Positions 1 to 9,301 are shown, counted from the first letter of the stretch. The stretch: DNA of 64,000 nucleotides from Sinorhizobium sp. RAC02 (GCF_001713395.1 NZ_CP016450.1:3110001-3174000); one strand, 5' to 3'. The notes: generated by a model not told the origin, from the letters alone. A program made the numbers and translations.

Positions 1-884
1 ATGACCCGGCCAAGCGCCTTGCCCGCCTGCAGGTCTCGATGGAGCGCGCAGTCGTGAACGCCCGGATGATCTACGAGATCCTCGATCTGCAACCGCGCCA
101 GGCCGACCGGCCGGATGCCAAGCCGCTCGACATCTCCGACGCCACGATCACCTTCCAGAATGTGCGCTTCGGCTATTCGGAGACCGAGACGATCCTGAAG
201 GGCGTGACCTTCACCGCCGAGGGCGGCAAGACGACCGCGCTCGTCGGCCCGTCCGGCGCCGGCAAGTCGACGGTGATCAGCCTCATTCCGCGCTTCTACG
301 ATCCGGTAGAGGGCGAGATCCTAATCGACGGCCAGGACATCGCCCATGTCACCAAGCAGTCGCTCAGGAACGCCATCGCCTACGTTTCGCAGCAGCCCTA
401 TCTGTTCGAAGGCACGATCCGCGACAACATCCGCTACGGCCGCCCGGACGCGACGGATGCGGACATCGAGGAAGCCGCGCGCCACGCCTATGCGCACGAT
501 TTCATTCTCGCCCAGCCGCTCGGCTACGAGACGCCCGTCGGCGAAAATGGCGTGACGCTTTCCGGCGGCCAGCGCCAGCGGCTGTCGATCGCCCGCGCGC
601 TGGTGCGCAATGCGCCGATCCTGCTGCTCGACGAGGCAACCTCGGCGCTCGACACCGAATCGGAACAGGCCGTGCAGAAGGCGCTGGACGAAGCGATGAG
701 CGGGCGCACTGTCGTCGTCATCGCGCACCGGCTGTCGACGGTCGTGCGCGCCGACAAGATCATCGTGATGCAGGACGGCAAGGTCGCCGAAGAGGGCTCG
801 CATGAGGCGCTTGCAGGCCGCGACAACGGCCTCTACGCTCGCCTCAACAGCCTCCAGGCACCGGCGGGCATCACCGGCAAGTAG
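1..884 (+). CDS. ABC exporter ATP-binding domain, 3' part of gene (5' end outside window)
   Basis: This is the nucleotide-binding half of an ABC exporter of the fused membrane/ATPase type (MsbA-like lipid or drug export, inner membrane). The reading frame is open to the window edge, entering in frame at base 3, so the apparent ATG at 39 is internal and the membrane domain lies upstream. The visible part contains a Walker A (GPSGAGKST), Q-loop (YVSQQPYLF), signature LSGGQRQR, Walker [12 protein letters not shown] and the switch histidine in AHRLS, so the ATPase looks intact. The substrate cannot be read from this fragment. A dispersed repeat follows the stop, and dapB starts 98 bases downstream. 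Confidence 0.9.
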   Translation, partial: DPAKRLARLQVSMERAVVNARMIYEILDLQPRQADRPDAKPLDISDATITFQNVRFGYSETETILKGVTFTAEGGKTTALVGPSGAGKSTVISLIPRFYDPVEGEILIDGQDIAHVTKQSLRNAIAYVSQQPYLFEGTIRDNIRYGRPDATDADIEEAARHAYAHDFILAQPLGYETPVGENGVTLSGGQRQRLSIARALVRNAPILLLDEATSALDTESEQAVQKALDEAMSGRTVVVIAHRLSTVVRADKIIVMQDGKVAEEGSHEALAGRDNGLYARLNSLQAPAGITGK

Positions 885-939
885 AGCAGTTCCAGCAAAA
901 GCGTTGCGCGGTTTTGCGTTCGGGATTGCGTGAAAACAA
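884..939. repeat. Dispersed rhizobial-type palindromic repeat, family A, copy 1
   Basis: This stem-loop-forming intergenic segment has a core GCAAAA...TTTTGC flanked by CAGTTCC and GGGATTGC. The same block, in the opposite orientation and with small changes, recurs at 54982-55028 and 55828-55874, always between genes. It lies between the ABC gene and dapB, so it would be transcribed in the dapB leader or as the 3' end of the ABC transcript. It looks like a short mobile-type or processing repeat rather than a gene. Confidence 0.6.
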
Positions 940-982
940 AAGTAAGGAGCGTGTAAGCGCTCCAGACAGTAGGGACGGGACA

Positions 983-1801
983 ATGAGCGGCAACGCAATG
1001 AAGCTGGTCGTCGTGGGCGCTGCGGGCCGCATGGGCCAGACGCTGATCCGGACGATCCACGCCATCGAGGGCGCGGAGGTGTTTGCCGCGATCGAACGCG
1101 AGGGATCGCCCTTCATCGGCCGTGATGCCGGCGAACTCGCCGGCCTCGGCCCGATCGGCGTCAAGATCACCGACAAGCCGCTGGAAGCCTTCGTCGCGGC
1201 AGAAGGCGTGCTCGACTTCACTGCACCGGCTGCATCCATCGAATTTTCCGGTCTCGCCGCCCAGGCGCGCATCGTGCATGTGATCGGCACCACCGGCTGC
1301 TCGGCCGCGGATGACGAGAAGATCAAGGCCGCCGCCCGCCATGCCCGCATCGTCAAATCCGGCAATATGAGCCTCGGCGTCAACCTGCTCGGCGTGCTGA
1401 CGGAAACCGCCGCACGGGCGCTTGGCCCCACCGACTGGGACATCGAAGTGCTGGAAATGCACCACAAGTACAAGGTCGATGCACCCTCCGGCACCGCCCT
1501 GCTGCTCGGCAATGCCGCCGCCAAGGGCCGCGGCATTTCGCTTGCCGAGAATTCCGTGCGCGTGCGCGACGGCCATACCGGCCCGCGCCCTGCCGGCACG
1601 ATCGGCTTTGCGACGCTGCGCGGCGGCTCGGTCATCGGCGACCACTCGGTGATGATAGCCGGCGAAGGCGAGATGGTGACGCTGTCGCACAGCGCGACCG
1701 ACCGCTCGATTTTTGCGCGCGGCGCGGTGCAGGCGGCCCTCTGGGCGCGCGACAGGAAACCCGGCCTCTATTCCATGCTCGACGTGCTCGGGCTCAACTG
1801 A
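983..1801 (+). CDS. dapB: 4-hydroxy-tetrahydrodipicolinate reductase
   Basis: DapB catalyses the NAD(P)H-dependent reduction step of the diaminopimelate/lysine pathway in the cytoplasm. The 272-residue product has the N-terminal Rossmann motif GAAGRMG (about residues 12-18) and the family signature with the catalytic His pair and Lys (EMHHKYK, H160/H161/K164), followed by DAPSGTA. The length matches the family. I place the start at 983 because AGGGACGGG lies just upstream and homology begins there; the frame is open further upstream to 914. gpmA follows 26 bases later on the same strand, an arrangement compatible with co-transcription. Confidence 0.96.
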   Translation: MSGNAMKLVVVGAAGRMGQTLIRTIHAIEGAEVFAAIEREGSPFIGRDAGELAGLGPIGVKITDKPLEAFVAAEGVLDFTAPAASIEFSGLAAQARIVHVIGTTGCSAADDEKIKAAARHARIVKSGNMSLGVNLLGVLTETAARALGPTDWDIEVLEMHHKYKVDAPSGTALLLGNAAAKGRGISLAENSVRVRDGHTGPRPAGTIGFATLRGGSVIGDHSVMIAGEGEMVTLSHSATDRSIFARGAVQAALWARDRKPGLYSMLDVLGLN

Positions 1802-1827
1802 AATCCAACACTCGGGAGACAGACCAT

Positions 1828-2463
1828 ATGAGCGGAACCCTCGTCCTCGTTCGCCACGGCCAGAGCGAATGGAACCTGAAAAATCTCTTCACCGGCTGGC
1901 GTGATCCGGACCTGACGGCGCTCGGCGTCGAAGAGGCCAAGACCGGCGGCAAGGCGATCGCCGAGACCGGCATCAAGTTCGATATCGCATTCACGTCGGA
2001 CCTCTCCCGCGCCCAGAAGACGCTGACGCTCATTCTCGACGAGATCGGCCAGCAGGGCCTGGAGACGATCCGCGACCAGGCGCTGAACGAGCGCGACTAC
2101 GGCGACCTTTCCGGCCTGAACAAGGACGATGCCCGCGAAAAGTGGGGTGAGGAGCAGGTCCATATCTGGCGCCGTTCCTACGACGTACCGCCGCCGGGCG
2201 GCGAGAGCCTGCGCGACACCGGCGCCCGCGTCTGGCCCTACTATCTCACGGAAATCCTGCCCCGCGTACTGCGCGGCGAAAAGGTGCTCGTTGCCGCGCA
2301 CGGCAACTCGCTGCGTTCGCTCGTCATGGTGCTCGACAAGCTGACGAAGGAAGAGATCCTGAAGCTCAACCTCGCGACCGGCGTGCCGATGGTCTACACG
2401 CTGAATGCCGACTCCACCGTCGCATCGAAGGACGTGCTCGGCGACATGTCGGGCGCGCACTAA
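1828..2463 (+). CDS. gpmA: 2,3-bisphosphoglycerate-dependent phosphoglycerate mutase
   Basis: This enzyme interconverts 3- and 2-phosphoglycerate in glycolysis/gluconeogenesis. The 211-residue protein begins with the phosphohistidine motif [12 protein letters not shown] (H10), has the acid/base Glu in NERDYGDL (E88) and the second His in AAHGNS (H158). It is shorter than the roughly 250-residue enterobacterial enzyme, lacking part of the C-terminal tail, which is usual for alphaproteobacterial members. The start has CGGGAGA upstream. It may be co-transcribed with dapB. It converges on the HAD phosphatase gene, and a GC-rich inverted repeat (2477-2484/2497-2504) lies across the junction. Confidence 0.95.
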   Translation: MSGTLVLVRHGQSEWNLKNLFTGWRDPDLTALGVEEAKTGGKAIAETGIKFDIAFTSDLSRAQKTLTLILDEIGQQGLETIRDQALNERDYGDLSGLNKDDAREKWGEEQVHIWRRSYDVPPPGGESLRDTGARVWPYYLTEILPRVLRGEKVLVAAHGNSLRSLVMVLDKLTKEEILKLNLATGVPMVYTLNADSTVASKDVLGDMSGAH

Positions 2464-2488
2464 ACCTTCAAACCTCGCGCGCCGTGGC

Positions 2489-3166
2489 TCAGCCTGCGGC
2501 GCGCAGCAGCCTGAGCTTGCCGTCGGCGTCCTGCTCGACGCTCACGCCATCGTAGTTTTGCAGCAGCGGATGGCCCGTTTCGATCGGGTGATGGTGCGTC
2601 GCCGTCATGACGACGACATGGGCGCCGGCCCCTTCGCCCGCAAGAATCCCGGCCGGCACGTCTTCGAAAACCAGGCAATCGGCCGAATCAAATCCGAGCT
2701 TTTGTGCGCCAAGCCGGTAGCCATCCGGCGCCGGCTTGCCCTTCGTCACATCGTCCGCCGTCACGATGACCTCGGGCAACGGGATGCCGGTTGCCGTGAG
2801 GCGGCGGCGGGCGAGCGCCACCGGCGCGGAGGTGACGATGCCCCAGCGGCCGGCCGGAAGCGATTTCAGAAAATCGATCGCGCCGGAAATCGGCACAATA
2901 CCCTCGACGTCGTCCATCTCCTGCTGCTCGACCTCCTTTGCTTCCGCGACCGGGTCGACGCCCGGCAGGCCAAGCCGCGTGATCGTGTCGATGCCGCGCA
3001 CGCCGTGCATGGTCGGCAGGAAGGTCGCGACGTCGAGACCGTGCTTGCGCGCCCAGTTGCTCCACACCCGCTCCGTTGCCGGAATGGAGTTGATGATCGT
3101 GCCGTCCATGTCGAAAAGGAAGGCGGAGAAGGTGCGGTCGAAAACGGGGCGAGCGGAAGAAGACAA
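2489..3166 (-). CDS. HAD-superfamily sugar-phosphatase-like hydrolase
   Basis: This is a 225-residue haloacid dehalogenase family protein with a C1 cap, resembling beta-phosphoglucomutase-like sugar phosphatases. Motif I is FLFDMDGT (D19 nucleophile, D21 acid/base), motif II lies in IVTSAP, the conserved Lys in KGKPAPDGY, and motif IV in CLVFEDVPAG. The start appears to be TTG with a weak AGGT upstream; no ATG precedes motif I in this frame. The physiological substrate is not readable from the sequence. It is divergent from recF, with about 220 bases between them. Confidence 0.85.
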   Translation of the reverse strand: MSSSARPVFDRTFSAFLFDMDGTIINSIPATERVWSNWARKHGLDVATFLPTMHGVRGIDTITRLGLPGVDPVAEAKEVEQQEMDDVEGIVPISGAIDFLKSLPAGRWGIVTSAPVALARRRLTATGIPLPEVIVTADDVTKGKPAPDGYRLGAQKLGFDSADCLVFEDVPAGILAGEGAGAHVVVMTATHHHPIETGHPLLQNYDGVSVEQDADGKLRLLRAAG

Positions 3167-3386
3167 GGGATGACCTGCGAACTGGAAGGGGAGGATGCGG
3201 AACGCGCGGGCGGGATCTTTCGATTACCCCCTCCCGGCCGCACAGGCAACCGCTCTCACGCCATCGTGTCCGTCGACCGGCATTTGCCTTCGCCGTGCAC
3301 AACACCCATCTATGGCCCTGACGCGGCTCGACAGGTTGCCGCATCTTTCTGTGTTGCCCGATTTATGCGCCGGGAGGTGATTCCCC

Positions 3387-4541
3387 TTGGCGGAAAAATG
3401 CTCTAGCTCTGGCCCCATGCCGCACAAGGTTTCGCTCTCCCGCCTCAAGCTCACGGATTTCCGCAATTATGCGGGCCTGTCGCTGCCGCTCGACGGCCGG
3501 CATGTCGTGCTGACCGGGCAGAACGGTGCCGGCAAGACCAACCTGATGGAAGCGGTCTCGCTGCTCTCCCCCGGTCGCGGCCTGCGGCGCGCCGCCTATG
3601 GCGATGTCGTGCGTGCTGGTGCCGAGGCCGGCTTCTCCATCTTCGCGACGCTCGACGGCATGATGGACGAGGTGGATATCGGCACGGGCACGGAAGGCGG
3701 CGACGAGGGGCAGGCGCGAAAACTCCGGCTGAACGGCACGCCGGCCCGCACCGTCGACGAGTTGCTCGATCATCTGCGCGTCCTGTGGCTGACGCCCTCC
3801 ATGGACGGCCTGTTCACCGGCCCCTCCGCCGACCGCCGCCGCTTCCTCGACCGGCTCGTGCTGTCGCTCGATCCCGAACACGGCCGGCGCGCGGCGGATT
3901 TCGAAAAGGCCATGCGCGGCCGCAACCGGCTGCTCTCCGAGCCACGGCCCGACCCTGCCTGGCTGACGGCGCTGGAAAAGCAGATGGCCGAACTCGGCAT
4001 CGCCATGGCGCATGCCCGCTACGAACTCGTCGGCCTGCTGTCCGGTCTGGTGGAGGCGGCGCGCGACGACGGGCCATTCCCTTCCGCAACGATGCGGCTT
4101 TCCGGCTTTCTCGACGAAGAATGGCAGCGGCCGGCCTACGAGATCGAAGACATCTATCTCGACATGCTGCGAAGCGGGCGCTACCGCGATGCCGCCGCCG
4201 GCCGCACGCTGGACGGCCCGCACCGCGCCGACCTCCTCATCCGCCACCGCGAGAAAGACATGGAGGCCGAGCGCTGCTCAACGGGCGAGCAGAAGGCGCT
4301 GCTCGTCGGCCTCATCCTCGCCCATGCCGGCCTCGTCGGCGGCATGACCGGCCATGCCCCGGTGCTGCTGCTCGACGAGATCGCCGCCCATCTCGACGAG
4401 GGCCGGCGCGCCGCCCTGTTCGACCGGGTCGACGCACTCGGCGGCCAGGCCTTCATGACCGGCACCGACCGGTCGATGTTCGATGCGCTCGGCGAGCGCG
4501 CGCAGTTTCTCACCGTCTCGAATGGAGGCATTGTGACATGA
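3387..4541 (+). CDS. recF: DNA replication and repair protein RecF
   Basis: RecF is an SMC/ABC-like ATPase that helps load RecA at gapped DNA. The product has Walker A GQNGAGKTN (about residues 44-52), the ABC signature region STGEQKALL and Walker B PVLLLDEIAAHLD near the C terminus. The start is probably TTG at 3387, because GGGAGGTGA lies six bases upstream. An ATG at 3417 would give a ten-residue-shorter protein that matches where homology starts. The gene overlaps moeB by four bases (ATGA), and moeB in turn overlaps the acetyltransferase gene, so the three probably form an operon. Confidence 0.94.
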   Translation: MAEKCSSSGPMPHKVSLSRLKLTDFRNYAGLSLPLDGRHVVLTGQNGAGKTNLMEAVSLLSPGRGLRRAAYGDVVRAGAEAGFSIFATLDGMMDEVDIGTGTEGGDEGQARKLRLNGTPARTVDELLDHLRVLWLTPSMDGLFTGPSADRRRFLDRLVLSLDPEHGRRAADFEKAMRGRNRLLSEPRPDPAWLTALEKQMAELGIAMAHARYELVGLLSGLVEAARDDGPFPSATMRLSGFLDEEWQRPAYEIEDIYLDMLRSGRYRDAAAGRTLDGPHRADLLIRHREKDMEAERCSTGEQKALLVGLILAHAGLVGGMTGHAPVLLLDEIAAHLDEGRRAALFDRVDALGGQAFMTGTDRSMFDALGERAQFLTVSNGGIVT

Positions 4542-5305
4542 CCGATCCCCTGAGTGCGGCAGAGATCGACCGCTACCGCCGCCATATCGTACTCGCCGAA
4601 ATCGGCGGCGCCGGCCAGCAGAAGCTCAAGCAGGCGAACGTGCTGATCATCGGCGCCGGCGGTCTCGGCGCACCCGTCATCCAGTACCTCGCCGCCGCCG
4701 GCATCGGCCATATCGGCGTGCTCGACGACGATACGGTGTCGCTCTCCAATCTCCAGCGCCAGATCATCCACGACACCGCCGGCATCGGCATGGCGAAGAT
4801 TGCCAGCGCCGAGACCGCCGTCACCCGCCTCAATCCGCATGTGCGCTTTAGCGGTATCGCCGAGCGCCTGACGGCGGACAACGCTGCCTCGCTGCTTGCC
4901 GGATACGACATCCTTGTCGACGGTTCGGACAATTTCGACACGCGCTATGCCTCCGCCGACGCGGCCGAAGCCGCGCGCATTCCGCTCGTCACCGGCGCCG
5001 TCGGCCGGTTCGATGGCTCGCTGACCGTGCTGAAACCCTATGAACAATCCGCGGATGGCCGCCTTAACCCCGGTTACCGCGATCTTTTCCCGTCCGCCCC
5101 GCCGCCGGGCGTCGTGCCGGCCTGCGCGGAAGCCGGCATCGTCGGCGCGCTGACGGGCGTCATCGGCACGCTGATGGCAATGGAGGTGATCAAGCTCGTC
5201 ACCGGCGCCGGAGAGCCGCTGGTCGGCCGCCTGATGCTCTATGACGGGCTGGCAGCAAGGTTCGAGACGCTGAAATATGCCCGGCGGCGAACCACCGGCA
5301 CATGA
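4538..5305 (+). CDS. moeB: MoeB/ThiF-type adenylyltransferase
   Basis: This family adenylates the C-terminal glycine of a ubiquitin-like sulfur carrier (MoaD or ThiS), for molybdopterin or thiamin synthesis. The 255-residue protein has the nucleotide-binding GAGGLGAP, the SNLQRQI arginine motif, and DGSDNFDTRY. The only cysteine in the whole protein is in PACAEAG. The two CxxC pairs that bind structural zinc in Escherichia coli MoeB are therefore absent, the first being replaced by GYRDLF. ATG overlaps the recF stop, and its own stop overlaps the next start, both ATGA junctions. Whether it serves MoaD, ThiS or both cannot be decided here. Confidence 0.88.
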   Translation: MTDPLSAAEIDRYRRHIVLAEIGGAGQQKLKQANVLIIGAGGLGAPVIQYLAAAGIGHIGVLDDDTVSLSNLQRQIIHDTAGIGMAKIASAETAVTRLNPHVRFSGIAERLTADNAASLLAGYDILVDGSDNFDTRYASADAAEAARIPLVTGAVGRFDGSLTVLKPYEQSADGRLNPGYRDLFPSAPPPGVVPACAEAGIVGALTGVIGTLMAMEVIKLVTGAGEPLVGRLMLYDGLAARFETLKYARRRTTGT

Positions 5306-5772
5306 CGGACGTCATCCCGATCGATCCTGATTTCGGCCGCTGGGATGATCTGCTGTCGCTCGTCCTTGACGCCTTCGCCTACATGGATGGCATCATCGAT
5401 CCGCCGTCTTCCGCACACCGGATGACAGCAGCCTCGCTCGCCGCCAAAGCGCGCGGAAATCGCCTCCGTGGCTCTGCAGGGCGAAACGCTGCTCGGCTGC
5501 ATCTTCGTCGTCCGGAGGCCGGATCGCTCTACATCGGCAAGCTTGCGGTCAGGCCGGCCTTTCAAGGCACGGGCGTCGGGCGGCTGTTGCTGGAAACAGC
5601 GGAGGCGCTCGCCCGCGAACGGCATCTGCCGGTGCTTCGCCTGGAGACGCGCATCGAACTTGTCGAAAATCATGCCGCCTTTGCGCGGTGGGGCTTCGTC
5701 AGGACGGCTGAAAATGCCCATCCCGGTTTTACCCGGCCCACCTCGATCGAGATGCGCAAGACAGTCGCTTAA
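5302..5772 (+). CDS. GNAT acetyltransferase with probable compensated frameshift
   Basis: The C-terminal half is a clear GNAT fold: GKLAVRPAFQGTGVGRLLLE carries the acetyl-CoA-binding Q/RxxGxG/A loop, followed by ETRIELVENHAAF and the terminal strand. In the middle, codons from about 5454 to 5513 read as an arginine-rich stretch (RLRGSAGRNAARLHLRR). The adjacent frame over the same bases reads VALQGETLLGCIFVV, the strand expected just before the acetyl-CoA site. A one-base insertion near 5454 and a one-base loss near 5513 would explain this. The gene is thus either damaged or carries two base-call errors. The start overlaps the moeB stop. The acetylation substrate is unknown. Confidence 0.7.
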   Translation: MTDVIPIDPDFGRWDDLLSLVLDAFAYMDGIIDPPSSAHRMTAASLAAKARGNRLRGSAGRNAARLHLRRPEAGSLYIGKLAVRPAFQGTGVGRLLLETAEALARERHLPVLRLETRIELVENHAAFARWGFVRTAENAHPGFTRPTSIEMRKTVA

Positions 5773-6773
5773 ACGCGGCTCGGCAGCACGCGATCCGGCG
5801 GGCGGTGACCGTCGAAGAAGGTACGGATGTTGATCACCACCTTCTCGCCCATATCGATGCGGCCTTCGAGCGTCGCCGAGCTCATATGCGGCAACAGCAC
5901 GACCTTGCCCTCGGTGGCGAGCTTCAAGAGCTTCGGATTGACCGCCGGCTCGTTCTCGAACACGTCGAGGCCGGCGCCGGCAATCTTGCCCTCGCGCAGG
6001 CACTTGATCAGCGCCGTCTCGTCGATGATCCCGCCGCGCGCCGTGTTGACGATGTAGCTCGACGGTTGCATCAGTTCGAGCCGGCGGGCGGAGAGCAGGT
6101 GGTAGGTCGCCGGCGTCGAGGGGCAATTGACCGAGACGATATCGACACGGGCGAGCATCTGGTCGAGGCTGTCCCAATAGGTCGCTTCCAGCGCATCTTC
6201 GGTGTCCGGACGCACGCGGTGGCGGTTGTGGTAGTGGATGGACAGGCCGAAGGCCTTGGCGCGCTTGGCGACCGCGGTGCCGATACGGCCCATGCCGACG
6301 ATGCCGAGACGCTTGCCCCAGATGCGCCGGCCGAGCATCCAGGTCGGCGACCAGCCGGCCCATTCGCCCTTGCGGTCCGTCAGGATGCGCGCACCTTCCG
6401 CAAGCCTGCGGGGGGCTGCGAGGATGAGCGCCATCGTCATGTCGGCCGTGTCTTCGGTCAGGACGTTCGGCGTGTTGGTGACGGTAATGCCGCGCCGGGC
6501 GGCCGCCTCCACGTCGACATTGTCGACGCCGTTGGAAAAGCAGGCGATCAGTTTCAGCTGCGGCCCGGCCTGCTCGATGAGCGCGGCGTCGATCCGGTCG
6601 GTCAGCGTCGGCACCAGGACGTCCGCCGATTTGACCGCGGCGACGAGCTCGGGCTGGCTGCGCGGCGTGTCGTCGATGTTGAGTTCCGCGTCGAACAGTT
6701 CGCGCATCCGGGTCTCCACGACCTCGGGCAGGCGGCGGGTGATATAGACCTTCGGTTTTTTCTTCTGGGTCAT
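5769..6773 (-). CDS. D-isomer-specific 2-hydroxyacid dehydrogenase (glyoxylate/hydroxypyruvate reductase-like)
   Basis: This is a 334-residue NAD(P)-dependent oxidoreductase. The nucleotide-binding motif is GIVGMGRIGTAVAKRAKAFG, and the catalytic triad is visible as Arg in NTARGGIID, Glu in DVFENEP and His in LLPHMSSAT. The sequence style fits the GyaR-like glyoxylate/glycerate dehydrogenases of rhizobia, but the exact hydroxyacid cannot be assigned from motifs. The stop codon overlaps the acetyltransferase stop by four bases, tail to tail. It is divergent from the SH3 protein gene. Confidence 0.88.
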   Translation of the reverse strand: MTQKKKPKVYITRRLPEVVETRMRELFDAELNIDDTPRSQPELVAAVKSADVLVPTLTDRIDAALIEQAGPQLKLIACFSNGVDNVDVEAAARRGITVTNTPNVLTEDTADMTMALILAAPRRLAEGARILTDRKGEWAGWSPTWMLGRRIWGKRLGIVGMGRIGTAVAKRAKAFGLSIHYHNRHRVRPDTEDALEATYWDSLDQMLARVDIVSVNCPSTPATYHLLSARRLELMQPSSYIVNTARGGIIDETALIKCLREGKIAGAGLDVFENEPAVNPKLLKLATEGKVVLLPHMSSATLEGRIDMGEKVVINIRTFFDGHRPPDRVLPSRV

Positions 6774-6953
6774 GGGATGTTCCGGCGTCCTGTTGACGGG
6801 TCCTTAACCAAGTTGGGCAAGGATTGCTTCATCAGGGGCATTTTCTACCAGACCCGGTCGCGAAGACAATCCGCCCAAACAGCGGTTCCCGCGATTTGCC
6901 ACTCCGCACCGGTTCGGCAGCCCGATGCCCTCTTCAGTTTGTGCGGGTTCTCC

Positions 6954-7493
6954 ATGCGTAACCTTGTCGTTCGTCTCAGTCTTGTCGCCCTTGCGGGCAT
7001 CCTCGTTTCGGTCGCGGGCCTGCAGTCCGCCCATGCCCAGGCAGCCAAGGGGCCAAGCGGCCTGCCGCTGCCGCGCTTCGTCAGCCTCAAGGCAAAGAGC
7101 GTCAACCTGCGCGTCGGCCCGAGCGTCGATTATGCCGTGGCCTGGCGTTATCTCAAGTCCGGCGTGCCGGTCGAAATCATCCAGGAATATGACAATTGGC
7201 GCCGCATTCGCGATGCCGACGGCACGGAGGGCTGGGTCAACCAGGCGCTGCTCTCCGGCGAGCGCACCGCCGTGACCGCGCCATGGATGCGCGGCAAGGG
7301 CGAAGACATCTATGTGAACATGCGCCGCGAAGGCATGCCGAACTCGACGCTCATCGCCAAAATCCAGCCTGGCGTCGTCGTCAAGGTCGGCGAATGCAAC
7401 GGCGACTGGTGCCGTGCCGAAGTGGACGGCACGGCGGGCTGGGTCTCGCAGAACGAGATCTGGGGCGCCTATCCGGGCGAGGCCTTTAAATAA
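6954..7493 (+). CDS. Exported SH3-domain protein
   Basis: This is a 179-residue protein with a Sec signal peptide (basic start, hydrophobic residues 5-22, cleavage near AHAQA) followed by two bacterial SH3 repeats. The first has SVNLRVGPSVDYAVAWRYLKSG...WVNQALLSG, the second YVNMRREGMPNSTLIAKIQPG...GWVSQNEIWG. Such proteins act in the periplasm, probably binding peptidoglycan or protein partners; no catalytic domain is present. I chose ATG 6954 because the signal peptide begins there. The ribosome site is weak. The 3' end overlaps the adenosine-kinase-like gene by eight bases, tail to tail. Confidence 0.87.
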   Translation: MRNLVVRLSLVALAGILVSVAGLQSAHAQAAKGPSGLPLPRFVSLKAKSVNLRVGPSVDYAVAWRYLKSGVPVEIIQEYDNWRRIRDADGTEGWVNQALLSGERTAVTAPWMRGKGEDIYVNMRREGMPNSTLIAKIQPGVVVKVGECNGDWCRAEVDGTAGWVSQNEIWGAYPGEAFK

Positions 7494-8478
7494 GGCCGAC
7501 CTTCTTCGCCTCGTCCGCCAGCGACAGCAGCGGACGGGGTCCGACCTGCTGGATGACCAGGCCGGCGGCAAGGCTGCCGAGCTTGCCGCAATCGGCAAGC
7601 GTGCGCCCGGCCGTGTAGCCGTAGAGGAAGCCGGCGGCATAGAGATCGCCAGCACCCGTCGTATCGACGACGCTCGGAATGCTGATCGCCTCCACCTTGG
7701 TGCGCTCGCCCTTCGTCAGGATGACCGAACCTTCCTCGCTCATCGTCACGGCGGCCAGGCGGCAATCCTGAGCGATGCGCGTCAGCGCCTCCTCGAAATC
7801 CTCGGTCTCATAGAGCGCCAAGGCTTCCGCCTTGTTGGCGAACACGATGTCGATCGTGCCGGAGCGCATGAGATCCAGGAATTCGCTGCGGTAGCGGTGC
7901 ACGCAGAAACTGTCGGAGAGCGTCATCGAGACTTCGCGGCCATGGGCATGCGCGATGCGGGCGCATTCACGGATCGCATCCTTGGCACGCGGCGGATCCC
8001 ACAGATAACCCTCGAAATAGGTGACCTTGGCTTCGGCCACGACATCTTCTTCGACGTCTTCCGGGCCGAGCTCGACGCAGGCGCCGAGATAGGTGTTCAT
8101 CGAGCGCTCGCCGTCGGGCGTGACGAAAATCATCGAGCGGGCGGTCGGCGGCGGGCCGGCCAGCGGCTTCGTTTCGAAATGCACGCCCTGGGCGCGGATG
8201 TCGTGGATGAAGATATCGCCGAGCTGATCCTTGGCGATCTTGCCGAAATAGGCGGCGCGGCCACCGAAGCTCGCGACACCGGAAGCGGTGTTGCCGGCGC
8301 TGCCGCCGGAGGCTTCGAGCGCCGGGCCCATGCGGGAATAGAGCAGTTCGGCGCGCTCGGCGTCGATGAGGTTAATCGCGCCCTTGATGATGCCATTGTC
8401 CGTGATGAAGTTTTCGTCGCAGCGCGCAATGATGTCGACGATGGCGTTGCCAACCGTCAGCACGTCGAATTTGGTCAT
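7486..8478 (-). CDS. PfkB-family carbohydrate kinase, adenosine-kinase type
   Basis: This 330-residue ribokinase-family protein is closest in pattern to adenosine kinases (ATP + adenosine to AMP + ADP, purine salvage). It has the N-terminal GNAIVDIIA, the substrate-contact GGSAGNTASGVASFGG, and the C-terminal PfkB signature DTTGAGDLYAAGFLYG with the catalytic Asp. The start is ATG 8478. Specificity for adenosine versus guanosine or inosine is inference from family resemblance. About 120 bases and the efp terminator separate it from efp on the same strand, so it probably has its own promoter. Confidence 0.85.
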   Translation of the reverse strand: MTKFDVLTVGNAIVDIIARCDENFITDNGIIKGAINLIDAERAELLYSRMGPALEASGGSAGNTASGVASFGGRAAYFGKIAKDQLGDIFIHDIRAQGVHFETKPLAGPPPTARSMIFVTPDGERSMNTYLGACVELGPEDVEEDVVAEAKVTYFEGYLWDPPRAKDAIRECARIAHAHGREVSMTLSDSFCVHRYRSEFLDLMRSGTIDIVFANKAEALALYETEDFEEALTRIAQDCRLAAVTMSEEGSVILTKGERTKVEAISIPSVVDTTGAGDLYAAGFLYGYTAGRTLADCGKLGSLAAGLVIQQVGPRPLLSLADEAKKVGLI

Positions 8479-8549
8479 GCGGGATTCCCGTATCCGTTAG
8501 TAAGAGCCGGGGTTTGGTCTTAACGGATTTTCCGCAAGTTGAAAGAAAA

Positions 8550-8580
8550 AAGCCGCCTCACCGTTTCCGGCAGGCGGCTT
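8550..8580 (-). terminator. Rho-independent terminator of efp
   Basis: The nine-base arms AAGCCGCCT (8550-8558) and AGGCGGCTT (8572-8580) form a GC-rich hairpin. On the minus strand it is followed by a T-run (complement of the A-run 8545-8549 plus AAAG). It sits 22 bases after the efp stop, so efp is probably monocistronic. Confidence 0.88.
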
Positions 8581-8601
8581 GAAAATTTGCCGTTCGGCAA
8601 A

Positions 8602-9171
8602 TCAATCCTTGGCGCGTTCCACGTAGGAACCGTCTTCCGTCGCGATGACGACGCGCGTGCCGGCCGAGATGTGCGGCGGTACCAGCGTGCGGATGCCGTT
8701 CGACAGGATCGCCGGCTTGTAGGAGGACGATGCGGTCTGGCCCTTGACGACCGGCTCGGTCTCCATGATCTCGAGCGTGACGTGGCGCGGCAGGTCGATG
8801 GCGATCGCCACGCCTTCGTAAACCGACAGCACGACCGTCATGCCTTCCTGCAGATAGGCCTTCAGGTCGCCGATATCCTCGACGGACATGGTGAGCTGAT
8901 CGTAGCTCTGCGGGTTCATGAAATGGAAGCCGTCGCCGTCCTGGTAGAGGAAGTTGTGCTCGCTGTCCTCGACGAAAGCGCGCTCGACCTGCTCGGTCGT
9001 GCGGTAGCGTTCGGAAACCTTCACGCCGTCGGAAATGCGGCGCATGTCGACCTGGGTGACCGGCGTGCCCTTGCCCGGGTGGAAGTTCTGCGCCGTCAGC
9101 ACGACATAGAGCTTGCCTTCGACCTCGAGGACATTGCCCTTGCGGACGGAAGAGGCGATGATCTTTACCAT
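8602..9171 (-). CDS. efp: Translation elongation factor P
   Basis: EF-P binds ribosomes stalled on polyproline and stimulates peptide bond formation. The 189-residue protein has the three-domain family length and the modification loop NFHPGKGTP, with K34 at the tip as in EF-Ps that receive beta-lysine. The start at 9171 is supported by AAGGAAG upstream and by the [13 protein letters not shown] terminus; the longer open frame to 9261 is discarded. The gene is divergent from epmA-epmB, whose products make and attach the beta-lysyl group, so target and modification enzymes share one intergenic region of 130 bases. Confidence 0.97.
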   Translation of the reverse strand: MVKIIASSVRKGNVLEVEGKLYVVLTAQNFHPGKGTPVTQVDMRRISDGVKVSERYRTTEQVERAFVEDSEHNFLYQDGDGFHFMNPQSYDQLTMSVEDIGDLKAYLQEGMTVVLSVYEGVAIAIDLPRHVTLEIMETEPVVKGQTASSSYKPAILSNGIRTLVPPHISAGTRVVIATEDGSYVERAKD

Positions 9172-9301
9172 AAGTCTTCCTTGTAAGTGGATGGATCGCG
9201 TCGTAGAGGACCGTCTTGAGACGCCTTCCCGGACGCTGAAAAAGCGTATTCGGGGCCGCAACTATCCTATATTCCGGCAAAAGACCAGTCTGTCCGCCGG
9301 T

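Noticed and set aside
2477..2504. GCGCGCCG/CGGCGCGC inverted repeat at the gpmA-HAD junction as a terminator
   Set aside because: It lies partly inside the HAD coding end, has a 12-base loop and no T-run on either strand.
5805..6953. Long plus-strand open frame upstream of the SH3 protein gene
   Set aside because: It is antisense to the 2-hydroxyacid dehydrogenase, whose catalytic motifs are intact; the signal peptide begins at 6954. High GC makes such long false frames common.
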